Positions 33,130 to 41,826 of a DNA stretch of 63,409 bases are shown here, in pieces; the stretch's first letter is position 1; every line of letters begins with the position of its first letter. The notes under the pieces are model-generated. The model worked only from the letters and a program-made list of their open reading frames with translations, had not been told where the DNA came from and searched no databases. The position numbers and the translations under genes were made by a program. Source of the DNA: Sphingomonas echinoides (GTDB taxonomy: Bacteria > Pseudomonadota > Alphaproteobacteria > Sphingomonadales > Sphingomonadaceae). The stretch is from contig NZ_JAPYKK010000024.1 of NCBI RefSeq assembly GCF_029623395.1, positions 1 through 63,409 of the forward strand. Reading direction: 5' to 3'.

Positions 33130-33275
33130 TTAGGATCAACCTTCCGTGCGTCGCCCATCTCACGGGATACATGTACAGGTGGTTAAACCCCGAGAGTTGC
33201 AGCGACGAACGCGTTGATGTAAGGGACGAACCGATCGCTCCACCGTGAAGCGTGAAGGCTGTCCTGCGGGACTAC

Positions 33276-33303
33276 GCCGGCCGACGAGGTTTCGTCCGCC
33301 GGC
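33276..33303. terminator. Long hairpin upstream of ffh
   Basis: A 12-bp stem with one mismatch (33276-33287 with 33292-33303) and a GGTT loop, followed by GCTCTTTG. It lies 50 bases before the ffh ATG, in the 223-bp gap to the GGDEF/EAL gene. It could be a leader attenuator of ffh. No other element is recognised in this gap. Confidence 0.4.
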
Positions 33304-33352
33304 GCTCTTTGCGTTACGCGGCGGATGCGCTGAATTGGAAGGGTTTTTTCGG

Positions 33353-34867
33353 ATGTTCGAGAGCCTGAGCGACCGCCTTGGCGGTGTGTTTGATCGGTTG
33401 CGGGGGCGCGGTGCGCTGACTGAGGCCGACGTGCGTGCGGCGATGCGCGAAGTCCGAGTCGCGTTGCTCGAGGCCGACGTCGCGCTGCCGGTGGCGCGCG
33501 ATTTCGTCGATCGCGCGACCGAGCAGGCGGTGGGCCAGAACGTGCTGCGCTCGGTCACGCCGGGGCAGCAGGTCGTCAAGATCGTCAACGATGCGTTGGT
33601 CGAGATGCTGGGTGCGGAAGCGTCCGAGCTCGAACTCGACGTCTCGCCGCCCGCGATCATCATGATGGTCGGCCTGCAGGGCTCGGGCAAGACGACGACG
33701 ACCGCCAAGATCGCGCTGCGCCTTGCCAAGCGGCAGGGCAAGAAGGTGCTGATGGCGTCGCTCGACGTCAACCGCCCGAACGCGCAGGAGCAGCTCGCCG
33801 TCCTCGGCACGCAGGCGGAGGTTTCGACCCTGCCGATCGTCGCGGGGCAGCAGCCGGTCGATATCGCGCGGCGCGCGGTGCAGGCGGCGAAGCTGCAAGG
33901 CTTCGATGTCCTGATGCTCGATACCGCGGGTCGTCTCCACGTCGACCAAGCGTTGATGGACGAGATGCGCGCGGTCACCGAGGTGACCAAGCCGACCGAG
34001 ATCCTGCTCGTCGTCGACTCGCTGACCGGTCAGGATGCGGTCAACGTCGCGCAGAACTTCTCGGATCAGGTGCCGCTGACCGGTGTCGTGCTGACCCGCA
34101 TGGACGGCGATGCGCGCGGTGGTGCGGCGCTGTCGATGCGCGCCGTCACCGGCAAGCCGATCAAGTTCGCGGGCATGGGCGAAAAGCTCGAGGCGCTCGA
34201 GGCGTTCGATCCGAAGCGGGTCGCGGGCCGGATCCTCGGCATGGGCGACGTCGTCGGCCTCGTCGAGCGTGCGGCGGAAGCGATCCAGGTCGAGGACGCC
34301 GAGAAGATGGCGGCCAAGCTCGCCAAAGGCGAGTTCGACCTCGACGATCTGCGCGCGCAGCTCGGGCAGATGCGCCGCATGGGTGGCCTCGGCGCGCTCG
34401 CGGGGATGATCCCCGGCATGGCCAAGGCCAAGCAGGCGATGGCCTCGGGCGCGATGGACGAGAAGATCCTCGTCCGCTTCGACGCGATGATCACGTCGAT
34501 GACGCCCAAGGAGCGCCGCAAGCCCGAACTGCTCAACGCCAAGCGCAAGATCCGCGTCGCCAAGGGCTCCGGCACGACCGTGCAGGACGTCAACAAGCTC
34601 CTGAAGATGCATCAGGAAATGGCGAACGCCATGAAGAAGATCAAAAAGATGGGCGGGCTGAAAGGCATGGCCAAGCTGTTTGGTGGTGGCGGCGGCATGG
34701 GCGGTCTGGGCGGCGGTGGCGGCCCGGACGGCGCGGGTGGCCTCGGTGGTCTCGGCGGGATTGATCCGTCCAAGATGTTCAGCGGCGGTGGCGGGGGTCT
34801 TCCCGGCCTCGGCGGCGGCCAGACGAAGCTCCCTCCGGGCTTCGAGAATTTGCTCAAGAAGAAGTGA
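33353..34867 (+). CDS. ffh: Signal recognition particle protein Ffh
   Basis: 504 residues. N domain (M-F-E-S-L-S-D-R-L-G), G domain with G-L-Q-G-S-G-K-T-T-T, D-T-A-G-R-L-H, T-R-M-D-G-D-A-R-G-G, and a methionine-rich M domain (G-M-I-P-G-M-A-K-A-K, M-I-T-S-M-T-P-K-E-R). The C-terminus is extended by a Gly-rich low-complexity tail ending L-P-P-G-F-E-N-L-L-K-K-K. With 4.5S RNA it targets nascent membrane proteins to FtsY. First gene of an ffh-rpsP-rimM cluster. Confidence 0.98.
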   Translation: MFESLSDRLGGVFDRLRGRGALTEADVRAAMREVRVALLEADVALPVARDFVDRATEQAVGQNVLRSVTPGQQVVKIVNDALVEMLGAEASELELDVSPPAIIMMVGLQGSGKTTTTAKIALRLAKRQGKKVLMASLDVNRPNAQEQLAVLGTQAEVSTLPIVAGQQPVDIARRAVQAAKLQGFDVLMLDTAGRLHVDQALMDEMRAVTEVTKPTEILLVVDSLTGQDAVNVAQNFSDQVPLTGVVLTRMDGDARGGAALSMRAVTGKPIKFAGMGEKLEALEAFDPKRVAGRILGMGDVVGLVERAAEAIQVEDAEKMAAKLAKGEFDLDDLRAQLGQMRRMGGLGALAGMIPGMAKAKQAMASGAMDEKILVRFDAMITSMTPKERRKPELLNAKRKIRVAKGSGTTVQDVNKLLKMHQEMANAMKKIKKMGGLKGMAKLFGGGGGMGGLGGGGGPDGAGGLGGLGGIDPSKMFSGGGGGLPGLGGGQTKLPPGFENLLKKK

Positions 34868-34929
34868 TCGCCATGCGGCCTTGAGCCGCTGGCAAAACCC
34901 AAGAACGACCAAGAAGGAAGTAGTTTACA

Positions 34930-35394
34930 ATGGCAATCAGCATTCGTCTGTCGCGTGGCGGCTCCAAGAAGCGTCCGTACTACCGCATCGTCGTCGCCGA
35001 TGCGCGCAGCCCGCGCGACGGCAAGTTCATCGAGAAGCTGGGCACGTACAACCCGCTCCTCGCCAAGGACGACGAGAAGCGCATCATTCTCGACGCCGAC
35101 CGCGCGAAGCATTGGCTGAGCGTCGGCGCGCAGCCGACCGATCGTGTCGCACGCTTCCTCGACGTCGCGGGCATCCGTGAGCGCGCTGCACGCAGCAACC
35201 CGAACAAGGGCAAGCCGGGCGAGAAGGCTACCGAGCGCGCAGAAGAGCGTGAGAAGAAGATCGCCGACGCAGAAGAGGCAAAGGCAGCAGCAGCGGCAGC
35301 CGCCGCTGAAGCAGCCGCAGCGCCTGCGCCTGCCGAAGCAACCGAAGATGCGACCAACGAGGGCGAGAGCGCCTCGGCACCGGTCGAAGGCTGA
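34930..35394 (+). CDS. rpsP: 30S ribosomal protein S16
   Basis: 154 residues. The first 80 are canonical S16 ([36 protein letters not shown]). A long Ala/Glu/Lys-rich tail follows, almost doubling the usual length; such tails are known in sphingomonads and related groups. Its stop overlaps the rimM start (TGATG). It begins 62 bases after ffh. Confidence 0.98.
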   Translation: MAISIRLSRGGSKKRPYYRIVVADARSPRDGKFIEKLGTYNPLLAKDDEKRIILDADRAKHWLSVGAQPTDRVARFLDVAGIRERAARSNPNKGKPGEKATERAEEREKKIADAEEAKAAAAAAAAEAAAAPAPAEATEDATNEGESASAPVEG

Positions 35395-35870
35395 TGTCGG
35401 CCGACTCCCCCGTTACGCTTGCCGTCGTGATCGGCGCGCATGGAGTCACGGGGGAGGTGCGTCTCAAGGTCTTCACCGAGGACCTTGGGCAGTACAAACT
35501 GTTCAACGGCGGCGCACTGACCCTCAAGTCGGTGCGCCCCGGCAGCAACGGCGCGATCGCACGGATCGCCGAAGTGACCGACCGCAACGCCGCCGAGGCG
35601 ATGCGCGGGACCGAGCTGACCGTGCCGCGTTCTGCGTTACCGCCTTTGGAAGAGGGCGAATATTATCATGCCGATCTGCTCGGCCTGCCGGCGGTATCGC
35701 TGGAAGGTGAGGCGCTCGGCCATGTCGTGGCGATCGACGATTTCGGCGCGGGCGACGTGCTCGAGATCGAGCGGCCCGACAAGAAGCGCTTCATGATCCC
35801 GATGAACGCTGAGGCGGTTCCCGAGTGGAACGCCGAGCGCGTGGTCGTGGACGGGGCGTTCATCGTTTAA
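35394..35870 (+). CDS. rimM: Ribosome maturation factor RimM
   Basis: 158 residues: N-terminal RimM domain (V-V-I-G-A-H-G-V-T-G-E-V-R-L-K-V-F-T-E) and PRC-barrel (E-Y-Y-H-A-D-L-L-G-L, D-V-L-E-I, F-M-I-P-M). It assists 30S head maturation next to S16/S19. One-base overlap with rpsP. The usual next gene, trmD, is absent; a repeat and a minus-strand ABC gene follow instead. Confidence 0.97.
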   Translation: MSADSPVTLAVVIGAHGVTGEVRLKVFTEDLGQYKLFNGGALTLKSVRPGSNGAIARIAEVTDRNAAEAMRGTELTVPRSALPPLEEGEYYHADLLGLPAVSLEGEALGHVVAIDDFGAGDVLEIERPDKKRFMIPMNAEAVPEWNAERVVVDGAFIV

Positions 35871-35913
35871 TCTGAATGCGGACGACCGGCGCGTAAGGCC
35901 CGACAGCCTTCTG

Positions 35914-35998
35914 TTCTCCTGCGAAAGCAGGAGTCTAGGGTTACGCGTACGTCGTGCCGTTATTCTGCCGGACCCTGGGTTCCTGCTTTCGCAGGAAC
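35914..35998. repeat. Inverted pair of short palindromic repeats
   Basis: Two 27-base copies in opposite orientation (35914-35940 and 35972-35998), each with an internal stem (CCTGC, GAAA, GCAGG) and a conserved flank (TCTAGGG or CCCAGGGT). Such elements are common in intergenic DNA of sphingomonads. It lies exactly where trmD would be expected. Confidence 0.75.
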
Positions 35999-36010
35999 AC
36001 GGCGGGGGCG

Positions 36011-37825
36011 TTACGCCGCCTCGTTGAACTGCAGGCTGGCAAGCCGCGCGTAGAGGCCATTCTGGCCGATCAGCGCGCCATGCGATCCCTGTTCGACGAT
36101 CTGCCCATCACGCATCACGATGATCCGCTTCGCCGCACGCACGGTCGCGAGGCGATGTGCGATGACGAGCGTGGTGCGGTGGTCCATCAGCCGCTCGAGC
36201 GCCTCCTGCACCAGCCGTTCGCTCTCCGCGTCGAGCGCGCTGGTCGCTTCGTCGAGCAGCAGGATCGGCGCATCGCGCAGCAATGCGCGCGCGATCGCGA
36301 CGCGCTGGCGCTGCCCGCCGGACAGGCGCGCGCCGCTCTCACCGAGGAAGGTGTCGAGCCCTTCGGGGAGCTTGCGCAGGAATTCGGCGGCATTGGCGGC
36401 CTCGGCGGCGGCCCATAACTCGTCGTCATGCGCGCTCCAGCGACCGTAGCGCAGATTGTCACGCGCGGTCGCGCCGAAGATCACGGTCTCCTGCGGCACC
36501 ATCGCAATTCGTGCGCGGACTTCCGCCGGATCGGCATCGCGCAGGTCGACACCGTCGATCCGCACCGCGCCCGCATCGGGATCGTAGAAGCGCTGGATCA
36601 GCTGGAACAACGTGGTCTTGCCCGCTCCGGACGGGCCGACGATCGCGACCGTCTCCCCGCTCAGGATATCGAGCGAGAAGTCGTGGAGCGCGGCGACGTC
36701 CTGCCGTGTCGGATAGCGGAATTCGACATGATCGAACGACACCGTGCCGCGCGCAGGAACGGGAAGAACGGCGGGCGCCGCCGGGGCAGCGATCTCGGGT
36801 TCTTCGTTGAGCAGTTCCGCAAGCCGCTCGGCAGCCCCCGACGCGCGCAGCAGGTCGCCGTAGACCTCGGTCAGCGCGCCGAACGCGCCCGTCACCAGAC
36901 CCGCCGTGAAGATGAACGCGGTCAGCGCGCCACCCGTCAGCCGTCCCGCCGAAACGTCCGCGAGCGTCGTCCACATCAGCAGCGTCACCGCCCCGAAGAT
37001 CAGGCCGATCACCAGCGCGGTCATGATCGCGCGGATGCGGATCCGGCGCTTGGCGGCGGCGAAGCTGCGTTCGACCGCACCGGCGAAGCGTTCGGTTTCG
37101 CGCTGTTCCTGCCCGAACGCCTGGACGATTTTCATCGCGCCGAACGTCTCGACCGCCATCGCGCCGATGTCGGCGATGCGATCCTGGCTGGAGCGCGAAT
37201 AGGCCTGCACGCGGCGCCCGAGCAGCACGATAGGCAGTACCATCACCGGAATACCGAGCAACAACAGCCCGGCAAGTTTCGGCGCGAGCGCGAACAGCGA
37301 GATGATCCCGCCGATCCCGGTGAGCACGTTACGCAGCGCGACCGACACGGTGGTGCCCACCGCATTCTCGATCTGCGCCGTATCCGACGTCAGCCGGGAG
37401 GCGACTTCCGAGGGGCGATTCTCCTCGAACCAGCGCGGCGCGAGCCGGAGTAGGTTCGCCTGTACCGCGGTGCGGATGTCCGCGACGGTCCGCTCGCCAA
37501 GCCACGACACAAAATAAAAGCGCACCGCCGTCGCAATCGCCAGCACTGCGACCAACCCGAACAATCCGTAGAACACTCGATCGATATGTTCGGAATTGCC
37601 CGCCGAGCTGAACCCGCGATCGATCACCGACTTGAAGGTCCATGGAATGTACAGCGTCGTCGCCGACGTCGTCAGCAACGCCAGCAGCGCGATCGTGAGT
37701 TGGGCCGGGTAGCGCGACCCGTAATGCCAGATCATCAGCAAATTGCTGAGCTTCCGACGGCCGGGTGGCGCGGTATCGCTCGCATTGGGGTTGGGCTGGG
37801 GCGCGGCTTGGACGGGGTCTGCCAT
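36011..37825 (-). CDS. ABC transporter, fused permease and ATPase (exporter type)
   Basis: 604 residues. Six transmembrane helices in the first 320 residues (ABC exporter TMD), then the nucleotide-binding domain: Walker A G-P-S-G-A-G-K-T-T, A-M-V-P-Q-E-T-V-I-F Q loop, signature L-S-G-G-Q-R-Q-R, Walker B I-L-L-L-D-E-A-T and H loop V-I-A-H-R-L. A half-transporter that should act as a homodimer, similar to MsbA or lipid/drug exporters. Substrate unknown. It is transcribed alone. Confidence 0.93.
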   Translation of the reverse strand: MADPVQAAPQPNPNASDTAPPGRRKLSNLLMIWHYGSRYPAQLTIALLALLTTSATTLYIPWTFKSVIDRGFSSAGNSEHIDRVFYGLFGLVAVLAIATAVRFYFVSWLGERTVADIRTAVQANLLRLAPRWFEENRPSEVASRLTSDTAQIENAVGTTVSVALRNVLTGIGGIISLFALAPKLAGLLLLGIPVMVLPIVLLGRRVQAYSRSSQDRIADIGAMAVETFGAMKIVQAFGQEQRETERFAGAVERSFAAAKRRIRIRAIMTALVIGLIFGAVTLLMWTTLADVSAGRLTGGALTAFIFTAGLVTGAFGALTEVYGDLLRASGAAERLAELLNEEPEIAAPAAPAVLPVPARGTVSFDHVEFRYPTRQDVAALHDFSLDILSGETVAIVGPSGAGKTTLFQLIQRFYDPDAGAVRIDGVDLRDADPAEVRARIAMVPQETVIFGATARDNLRYGRWSAHDDELWAAAEAANAAEFLRKLPEGLDTFLGESGARLSGGQRQRVAIARALLRDAPILLLDEATSALDAESERLVQEALERLMDHRTTLVIAHRLATVRAAKRIIVMRDGQIVEQGSHGALIGQNGLYARLASLQFNEAA

Positions 37826-37979
37826 GGCGAACGCCTAGCAGGGACGGACGAGCGCCTCAATCGGGGTGCATCGTATTCCTCTGTCGCGCGTAGTAGCGCT
37901 GAACGCCATTCGTCCGGTTGCGGGACTGCGGATGCATATGGTGATAGAATCGTAAGCCCGGTATGCTAGAAGGCCGCTT

Positions 37980-39197
37980 ATGCTGTACAATGCCTATGAA
38001 ATTCAGAAGTCCATGCTCGCCGGAGCGAGCGCCATGGCCGACTTCAGCGCCGGCTGGCTGAGCAACCCGTCCAACCCGTTCTCCTACTTCGGTGGCGGCG
38101 CGGTGATGGGGTCGGCGCTCGAGGTGTTCGCGCACGCCGCCGCGCCGCGCGGCAAGCCGGAGTTCGGGCTCGACACCACGCAGATCGACGGCAAGACGGT
38201 TGCCGTGTCCGAGGAAATCGTTGCGCGCAAGCCCTTCGGCCAGCTCAAGCGGTTCGTCCGCGAAGGCGTCGAGACGGGACCAAAGCTGCTGATCGTTGCG
38301 CCGATGTCGGGGCATTACGCCACGTTGCTGCGCGGGACGGTCGAGCGAATGCTGCCGGTGGCGGACGTCTACATCACCGACTGGCGTGACGCGAAGCTGG
38401 TGCCGCTGTCCGACGGCAAGTTCGATCTCGACGACTACATCGATTATCTGATCGAGTTTCTCGAGGCGATCGGGCCGGGTGCGCACATGCTCGCCGTGTG
38501 CCAGCCGTCGGTGCCGTGTTACGCCGCAGCCTGTGTCATGAGCGCGGACAAGAACCCGTGCCGCCCCAAGACGCTGACGATGATGGGCGGCCCGGTCGAC
38601 ACGCGCGAAGCGCCGACCTCGGTCAACACGCTCGCGACCGAGCGCCCGCACAGCTGGTTCAGCCAAAACGTCATCGCGACGATCCCGGCGATGCATCCGG
38701 GCGCTGGCCGCAAGGTCTATCCGGGGTTCCTACAATTGGCGGGCTTCATGTCGATGAACCTCGGCAGCCACATGATGTCGCATTACGAGATGTTCAAACA
38801 TCTGGTCGTGGGCGAAGATTTGGAAGCGGACGCGACCAAGCGCTTCTATGAGGAATATCGCTCGGTCTGCGACATGACCGCGGAATTCTACCTTCAGACG
38901 ATCGACGTGGTGTTCCAGGACCATTCGCTCCCCAAGGGGACGATGACGCATCGCGGACGACCGGTCGATCCGGGTGCGATCACCGATATCGCAATCCTCG
39001 CGATCGAGGGCGAGAAGGATGACATTTCGGGGCTGGGGCAGACCCGTGCGGCATTGACGATCGCGACCAATTTGCCGGATGACAAGAAGCGTTATTACAT
39101 GGCCGAGGGTGCCGGCCATTACGGGATCTTCAACGGGTCGAAGTGGCGCAACAAGGTCGCGCCGGTCGTCGAGGAATGGATGAAAGCGCACGGCTGA
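37980..39197 (+). CDS. phaZ: Intracellular polyhydroxyalkanoate depolymerase
   Basis: 405 residues, the length of intracellular PhaZ. The catalytic cysteine replaces serine in a lipase-like box (A-V-C-Q-P-S-V-P, Cys174); T-D-W-R-D-A and the late E-G-A-G-H-Y-G-I-F histidine complete the alpha/beta-hydrolase set. No signal peptide, so it degrades storage granules inside the cell. GAAGG precedes the ATG. The product 3-hydroxybutyrate could feed the thiolase/MaoC genes nearby, which is inference. No phasin or synthase is in the window. Confidence 0.93.
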   Translation: MLYNAYEIQKSMLAGASAMADFSAGWLSNPSNPFSYFGGGAVMGSALEVFAHAAAPRGKPEFGLDTTQIDGKTVAVSEEIVARKPFGQLKRFVREGVETGPKLLIVAPMSGHYATLLRGTVERMLPVADVYITDWRDAKLVPLSDGKFDLDDYIDYLIEFLEAIGPGAHMLAVCQPSVPCYAAACVMSADKNPCRPKTLTMMGGPVDTREAPTSVNTLATERPHSWFSQNVIATIPAMHPGAGRKVYPGFLQLAGFMSMNLGSHMMSHYEMFKHLVVGEDLEADATKRFYEEYRSVCDMTAEFYLQTIDVVFQDHSLPKGTMTHRGRPVDPGAITDIAILAIEGEKDDISGLGQTRAALTIATNLPDDKKRYYMAEGAGHYGIFNGSKWRNKVAPVVEEWMKAHG

Positions 39198-39214
39198 GGT
39201 GCTGCATCGAACGG

Positions 39215-39448
39215 CATTTCCAAACCCGGCGTCACCCTGAACTCGTTTCAGGGTCCACTCCACCGCAAGTCCGGTCCGAGCCTGTAGCACGGTGGATGCT
39301 GAAACAAGTTCAGCATGACGTCCCGCAGGACGGAGGCTGCGACATTTCCAAACCCGGCGTCACCCTGAACTCGTTTCAGGGTCCACCGCGCCGCAAGTCC
39401 GGTCTGAGCCTGCTGCGCGGTAGATGCTGAAACGAGTTCAGCATGACG
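39215..39448. repeat. Two direct copies of a 106-bp palindromic repeat unit
   Basis: Copies at 39215-39320 and 39343-39448 are the same length and nearly identical, separated by 22 bases. Each unit has two hairpins, CCCTGA/TCAGGG and ATGCTGAA/TTCAGCAT, with CGCAAGTCCGGT between. The unit resembles interspersed repeats found after sphingomonad genes. It fills most of the 375-bp gap between phaZ and the next gene. Confidence 0.85.
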
Positions 39449-39531
39449 GCATGGCGGGTGTCCGTGGCACCTTTATACTCAACGGCCCTCTGGACACGTT
39501 TCAAACTTCACAGCACTGAACGTGCGGTCCG

Positions 39532-39564
39532 TGCGGGATCCCGGCACGTGGCCGGGATCCCGCA
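39532..39564. terminator. Perfect 14-bp inverted repeat, terminator-like
   Basis: Arms 39532-39545 and 39551-39564 with loop ACGTG, 9 bases beyond the stop of the minus-strand gene 39573-40052. There is no T tract; it may end transcription from both sides. Confidence 0.55.
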
Positions 39565-39572
39565 GCACTGTC

Positions 39573-40052
39573 TTAGGCCGCGGTCGTGCTGACCTTGGCG
39601 TGGCTGCTGCTCTCGTCTGCGGTAATCGTGCCGCCGAACAGCATCTTGACGCGACCGGTCAGCGAAATGTCGGTCTCCCACAACTCTGCACTGTCGATGT
39701 CCATCCGCAGCAGCGCAAGGTTGGGGTCTTCCTTGCCTTGCGGGAACCAGGCCTCGACCTGCTTGCTCCATAGCTTGTCGATCATGGCCTTGTCATTGTC
39801 TTGGCGGATCGTGCCGGCCAGGCACGCGAAATAGTCATGCCCCTTGGACACGAACTGCGCCATCACCGCGCCGCCATCGGCCAAGCGATTGTCCTTGCCG
39901 GTGAAGAAGAACAAAGTGTCGACCAGATCCTTGTCGAGCTGCGCCATCAGCGGCTCGCTGTGCGACGATCCGTCGGCCTTGCCCACCATGAGGTAGGGGC
40001 TGTCGGCCATCTTCTTCCACAGCGTCTCTTTGATTTCCTGGGTGTCGGCCAT
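39573..40052 (-). CDS. General stress protein, pyridoxamine 5'-phosphate oxidase family
   Basis: 159 residues of split-barrel flavin/FMN-binding type: Y-L-M-V-G-K-A-D-G-S-S-H-S-E-P-L-M-A-Q, L-F-F-F-T-G-K-D-N-R-L, and W-S-K-Q-V-E-A-W-F-P-Q-G-K-E-D-P-N-L-A-L typical of GspB/general stress protein 26. Catalysis is unproved for this subgroup. On the minus strand, GCAAC and CGTT 16 bases apart lie upstream, one mismatch from an EcfG promoter, in line with a stress role. Confidence 0.85.
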   Translation of the reverse strand: MADTQEIKETLWKKMADSPYLMVGKADGSSHSEPLMAQLDKDLVDTLFFFTGKDNRLADGGAVMAQFVSKGHDYFACLAGTIRQDNDKAMIDKLWSKQVEAWFPQGKEDPNLALLRMDIDSAELWETDISLTGRVKMLFGGTITADESSSHAKVSTTAA

Positions 40053-40280
40053 GCGTGTCTCTCCTTGAGGATGGTTCGGGAAGGAAACGACGGGACGCTA
40101 GGTTGGTTGCCCTGGATTTTTCGCAGTGTCATGGGCAAGATGTCGCGAAGACGATGGATCGCCGTTAGGAATGGCGACGTGCTCGGGAAAGACCATTTCC
40201 ATCCGAATTTGCGGATATCCAAAGTCTCCATTAGTCATTCTGTCGGCGGCAATCCGGCCGCTAAGATGAGAGGTAGACCT

Positions 40281-40373
40281 ATGGCGGTCGCCGATCTGTG
40301 CCTGATCCTGGGCGTGATCTTCGCCTTCACGACATTGGTCCTGAAGATCATCGAAATGGCACGCAGAGACTAA
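40281..40373 (+). CDS. 30-residue single-pass membrane peptide
   Basis: ATG preceded by GAGAGG at seven bases. The product is one hydrophobic helix (L-C-L-I-L-G-V-I-F-A-F-T-T-L-V-L-K) with a short basic tail E-M-A-R-R-D. Two strong stem-loops follow the stop within 12 bases. The layout (small membrane peptide, structured 3' end) resembles stress peptides or type I toxins, but no antisense RNA can be shown. Not a family I recognise. Confidence 0.5.
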   Translation: MAVADLCLILGVIFAFTTLVLKIIEMARRD

Positions 40374-40384
40374 GGTGCACGGGC

Positions 40385-40410
40385 GGGGCTCGGTCTGACA
40401 GCCGAGCCCC
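40385..40410 (+). terminator. First stem-loop after the 30-residue gene
   Basis: Perfect 9-bp stem (40385-40393 with 40402-40410) and 8-base loop, 11 bases after the stop. Its right arm (CGAGCCCC) is also complementary to the right arm of the next hairpin. Confidence 0.65.
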
Positions 40411-40419
40411 AAACGTATT

Positions 40420-40449
40420 GAGCCCCGGTCGCTGACACGACCGGGGCTC
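40420..40449. terminator. Second stem-loop, tandem to the first
   Basis: Perfect 12-bp stem (40420-40431 with 40438-40449), loop CTGACA. Followed by TTATG. It is 62 bases from the end of the thiolase gene and may also serve that minus-strand gene. Confidence 0.65.
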
Positions 40450-40511
40450 GTTATGAGAGGCGCCTATGACTTCGCCGATCACTACATAGACGAAATCTGC
40501 CTCGAGTTCAA

Positions 40512-41690
40512 TTACAGGACTTCGAACAACCCAGCCGCACCCTGGCCACCGCCGATGCACATGGTGACGACGACGTATTTCGCGCCACGACGCTTGCCTT
40601 CGATCAGCGCATGGCCGGTCGCGCGCGCGCCGGTCATGCCGTAGGGATGGCCGATCGAGATCGCGCCGCCCGAGACGTTGAGCAGCTCATCCGGAATGTC
40701 GAGCTTGTCGCGGCAATACAGCACCTGCACCGCGAACGCCTCGTTGAGCTCCCACAGGCCGATGTCGTCCATCTTGAGGTTGAAGCGCTCAAGCAGCTTG
40801 GGGATCGCGAAGACCGGGCCGATCCCCATCTCGTCGGGCTCGGTGCCAGCCACCGCCATGCCGACATAACGGCCAAGCGGGGCGAGGCCGCGCTTCGAGG
40901 CGAGCGACTCTTCCATCAGCACCGAGGCGGACGACCCGTCCGACAGCTGGCTGGCGTTGCCCGCGGTCACGTTCATCCCCGGGCCCATCACGGGCTGGAG
41001 CGACTGGAGACCCTCGAGCGTCGTCTCGGGGCGGTTGCCTTCGTCCTTGGAGAGCGTGATCTCCTTGTGAGTGACTTCCTTGGTTTCCTTGTTGGTCACC
41101 GCCATCGTTGCGGTGACGGGGACGATCTCCTGGTCGTAATAGCCCGCTGCCTGTGCGGCGGCAGTTCGCTGCTGCGACTTGAGCGCATATTCGTCGCACG
41201 CTTCGCGGCTGATGTTGTAGCGCTTGGCGACGACTTCCGCCGTGCCGAGCATCGCCATGTACACGTCCTTGTGCATCGCGATCAGTTCGGGGTCGGCGGC
41301 GAAGCGCATCTGCGGGGTCTGGACGAGGCTGATGCTCTCGACCCCGCCGCCGATCGTGACGTCCATATTGTCGGTGATGATCTGCTTGGCGGCGGTGGCT
41401 ATCGCCATCAGGCCGCTGGCGCACTGGCGGTCGACCGACATGCCCGGCACGGTGACGGGGAGGCCGGCGCGGAGCAGCGAGGTGCGGGCGATGTTGCCAG
41501 CCTGGTGACCTTGCTGGAGCGCGCAGCCGAACACGACGTCATCGACCATGCCACCGTCGATCCCGGCGCGCTCGACGGCGGCCTTGATCGCGTGGCTGGC
41601 GAGGGTCGGGGCAGGGGTGTTGTTGAACGCACCGCGATAGGCGCGGCCGATCGGGGTGCGGGCGGTGGAAACGATGACGGCTGAACGCAT
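40512..41690 (-). CDS. Acetyl-CoA acyltransferase (thiolase)
   Basis: 392 residues, normal thiolase. Nucleophile Cys90 in [17 protein letters not shown] near the C-terminus, G-H-P-Y-G-M-T-G-A (His) and the second cysteine in C-I-G-G-G-Q-G. The protein could be a beta-oxidation 3-ketoacyl-CoA thiolase or an acetoacetyl-CoA thiolase for PHA synthesis; sequence alone does not decide. The ATG at 41690 has GGAGAA upstream. A MaoC hydratase gene lies upstream on the same strand, separated by an inverted repeat. Confidence 0.93.
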   Translation of the reverse strand: MRSAVIVSTARTPIGRAYRGAFNNTPAPTLASHAIKAAVERAGIDGGMVDDVVFGCALQQGHQAGNIARTSLLRAGLPVTVPGMSVDRQCASGLMAIATAAKQIITDNMDVTIGGGVESISLVQTPQMRFAADPELIAMHKDVYMAMLGTAEVVAKRYNISREACDEYALKSQQRTAAAQAAGYYDQEIVPVTATMAVTNKETKEVTHKEITLSKDEGNRPETTLEGLQSLQPVMGPGMNVTAGNASQLSDGSSASVLMEESLASKRGLAPLGRYVGMAVAGTEPDEMGIGPVFAIPKLLERFNLKMDDIGLWELNEAFAVQVLYCRDKLDIPDELLNVSGGAISIGHPYGMTGARATGHALIEGKRRGAKYVVVTMCIGGGQGAAGLFEVL

Positions 41691-41709
41691 CGGACTTCTC
41701 CTTTTCAAA

Positions 41710-41822
41710 GCCCTTCCCCTTCAGGGGAGGGGTTGGGGGTGGGGACGTGGGATGCAGGCAGCCGGTACGTTCGCGGCACGGCCCCACCCCAACCCCTCCC
41801 CCGAGGGGGAGGGGCTTTTTTA
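41710..41822. repeat. Large inverted repeat between MaoC and thiolase genes
   Basis: Arms at 41710-41744 and 41781-41815 (GCCCCACCCCAACCCC-type) are complementary with few mismatches, and each arm contains its own small C/G hairpin (CCCCT/AGGGG and CCTCCCC/GGGGAGG). Six T follow at 41816-41822. This is a known kind of interspersed G/C-tract repeat in alphaproteobacteria. It could attenuate transcription from MaoC into the thiolase. Confidence 0.75.
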
Positions 41823-41826
41823 AGAA

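Noticed and set aside
33314..34912. 532-codon minus-strand frame opposite ffh
   Set aside because: Antisense shadow; ffh has all GTPase motifs and the M domain.
39215..39448. CRISPR array
   Set aside because: Only two units of 106 bases with their own palindromes and one 22-base spacer; no cas genes nearby.
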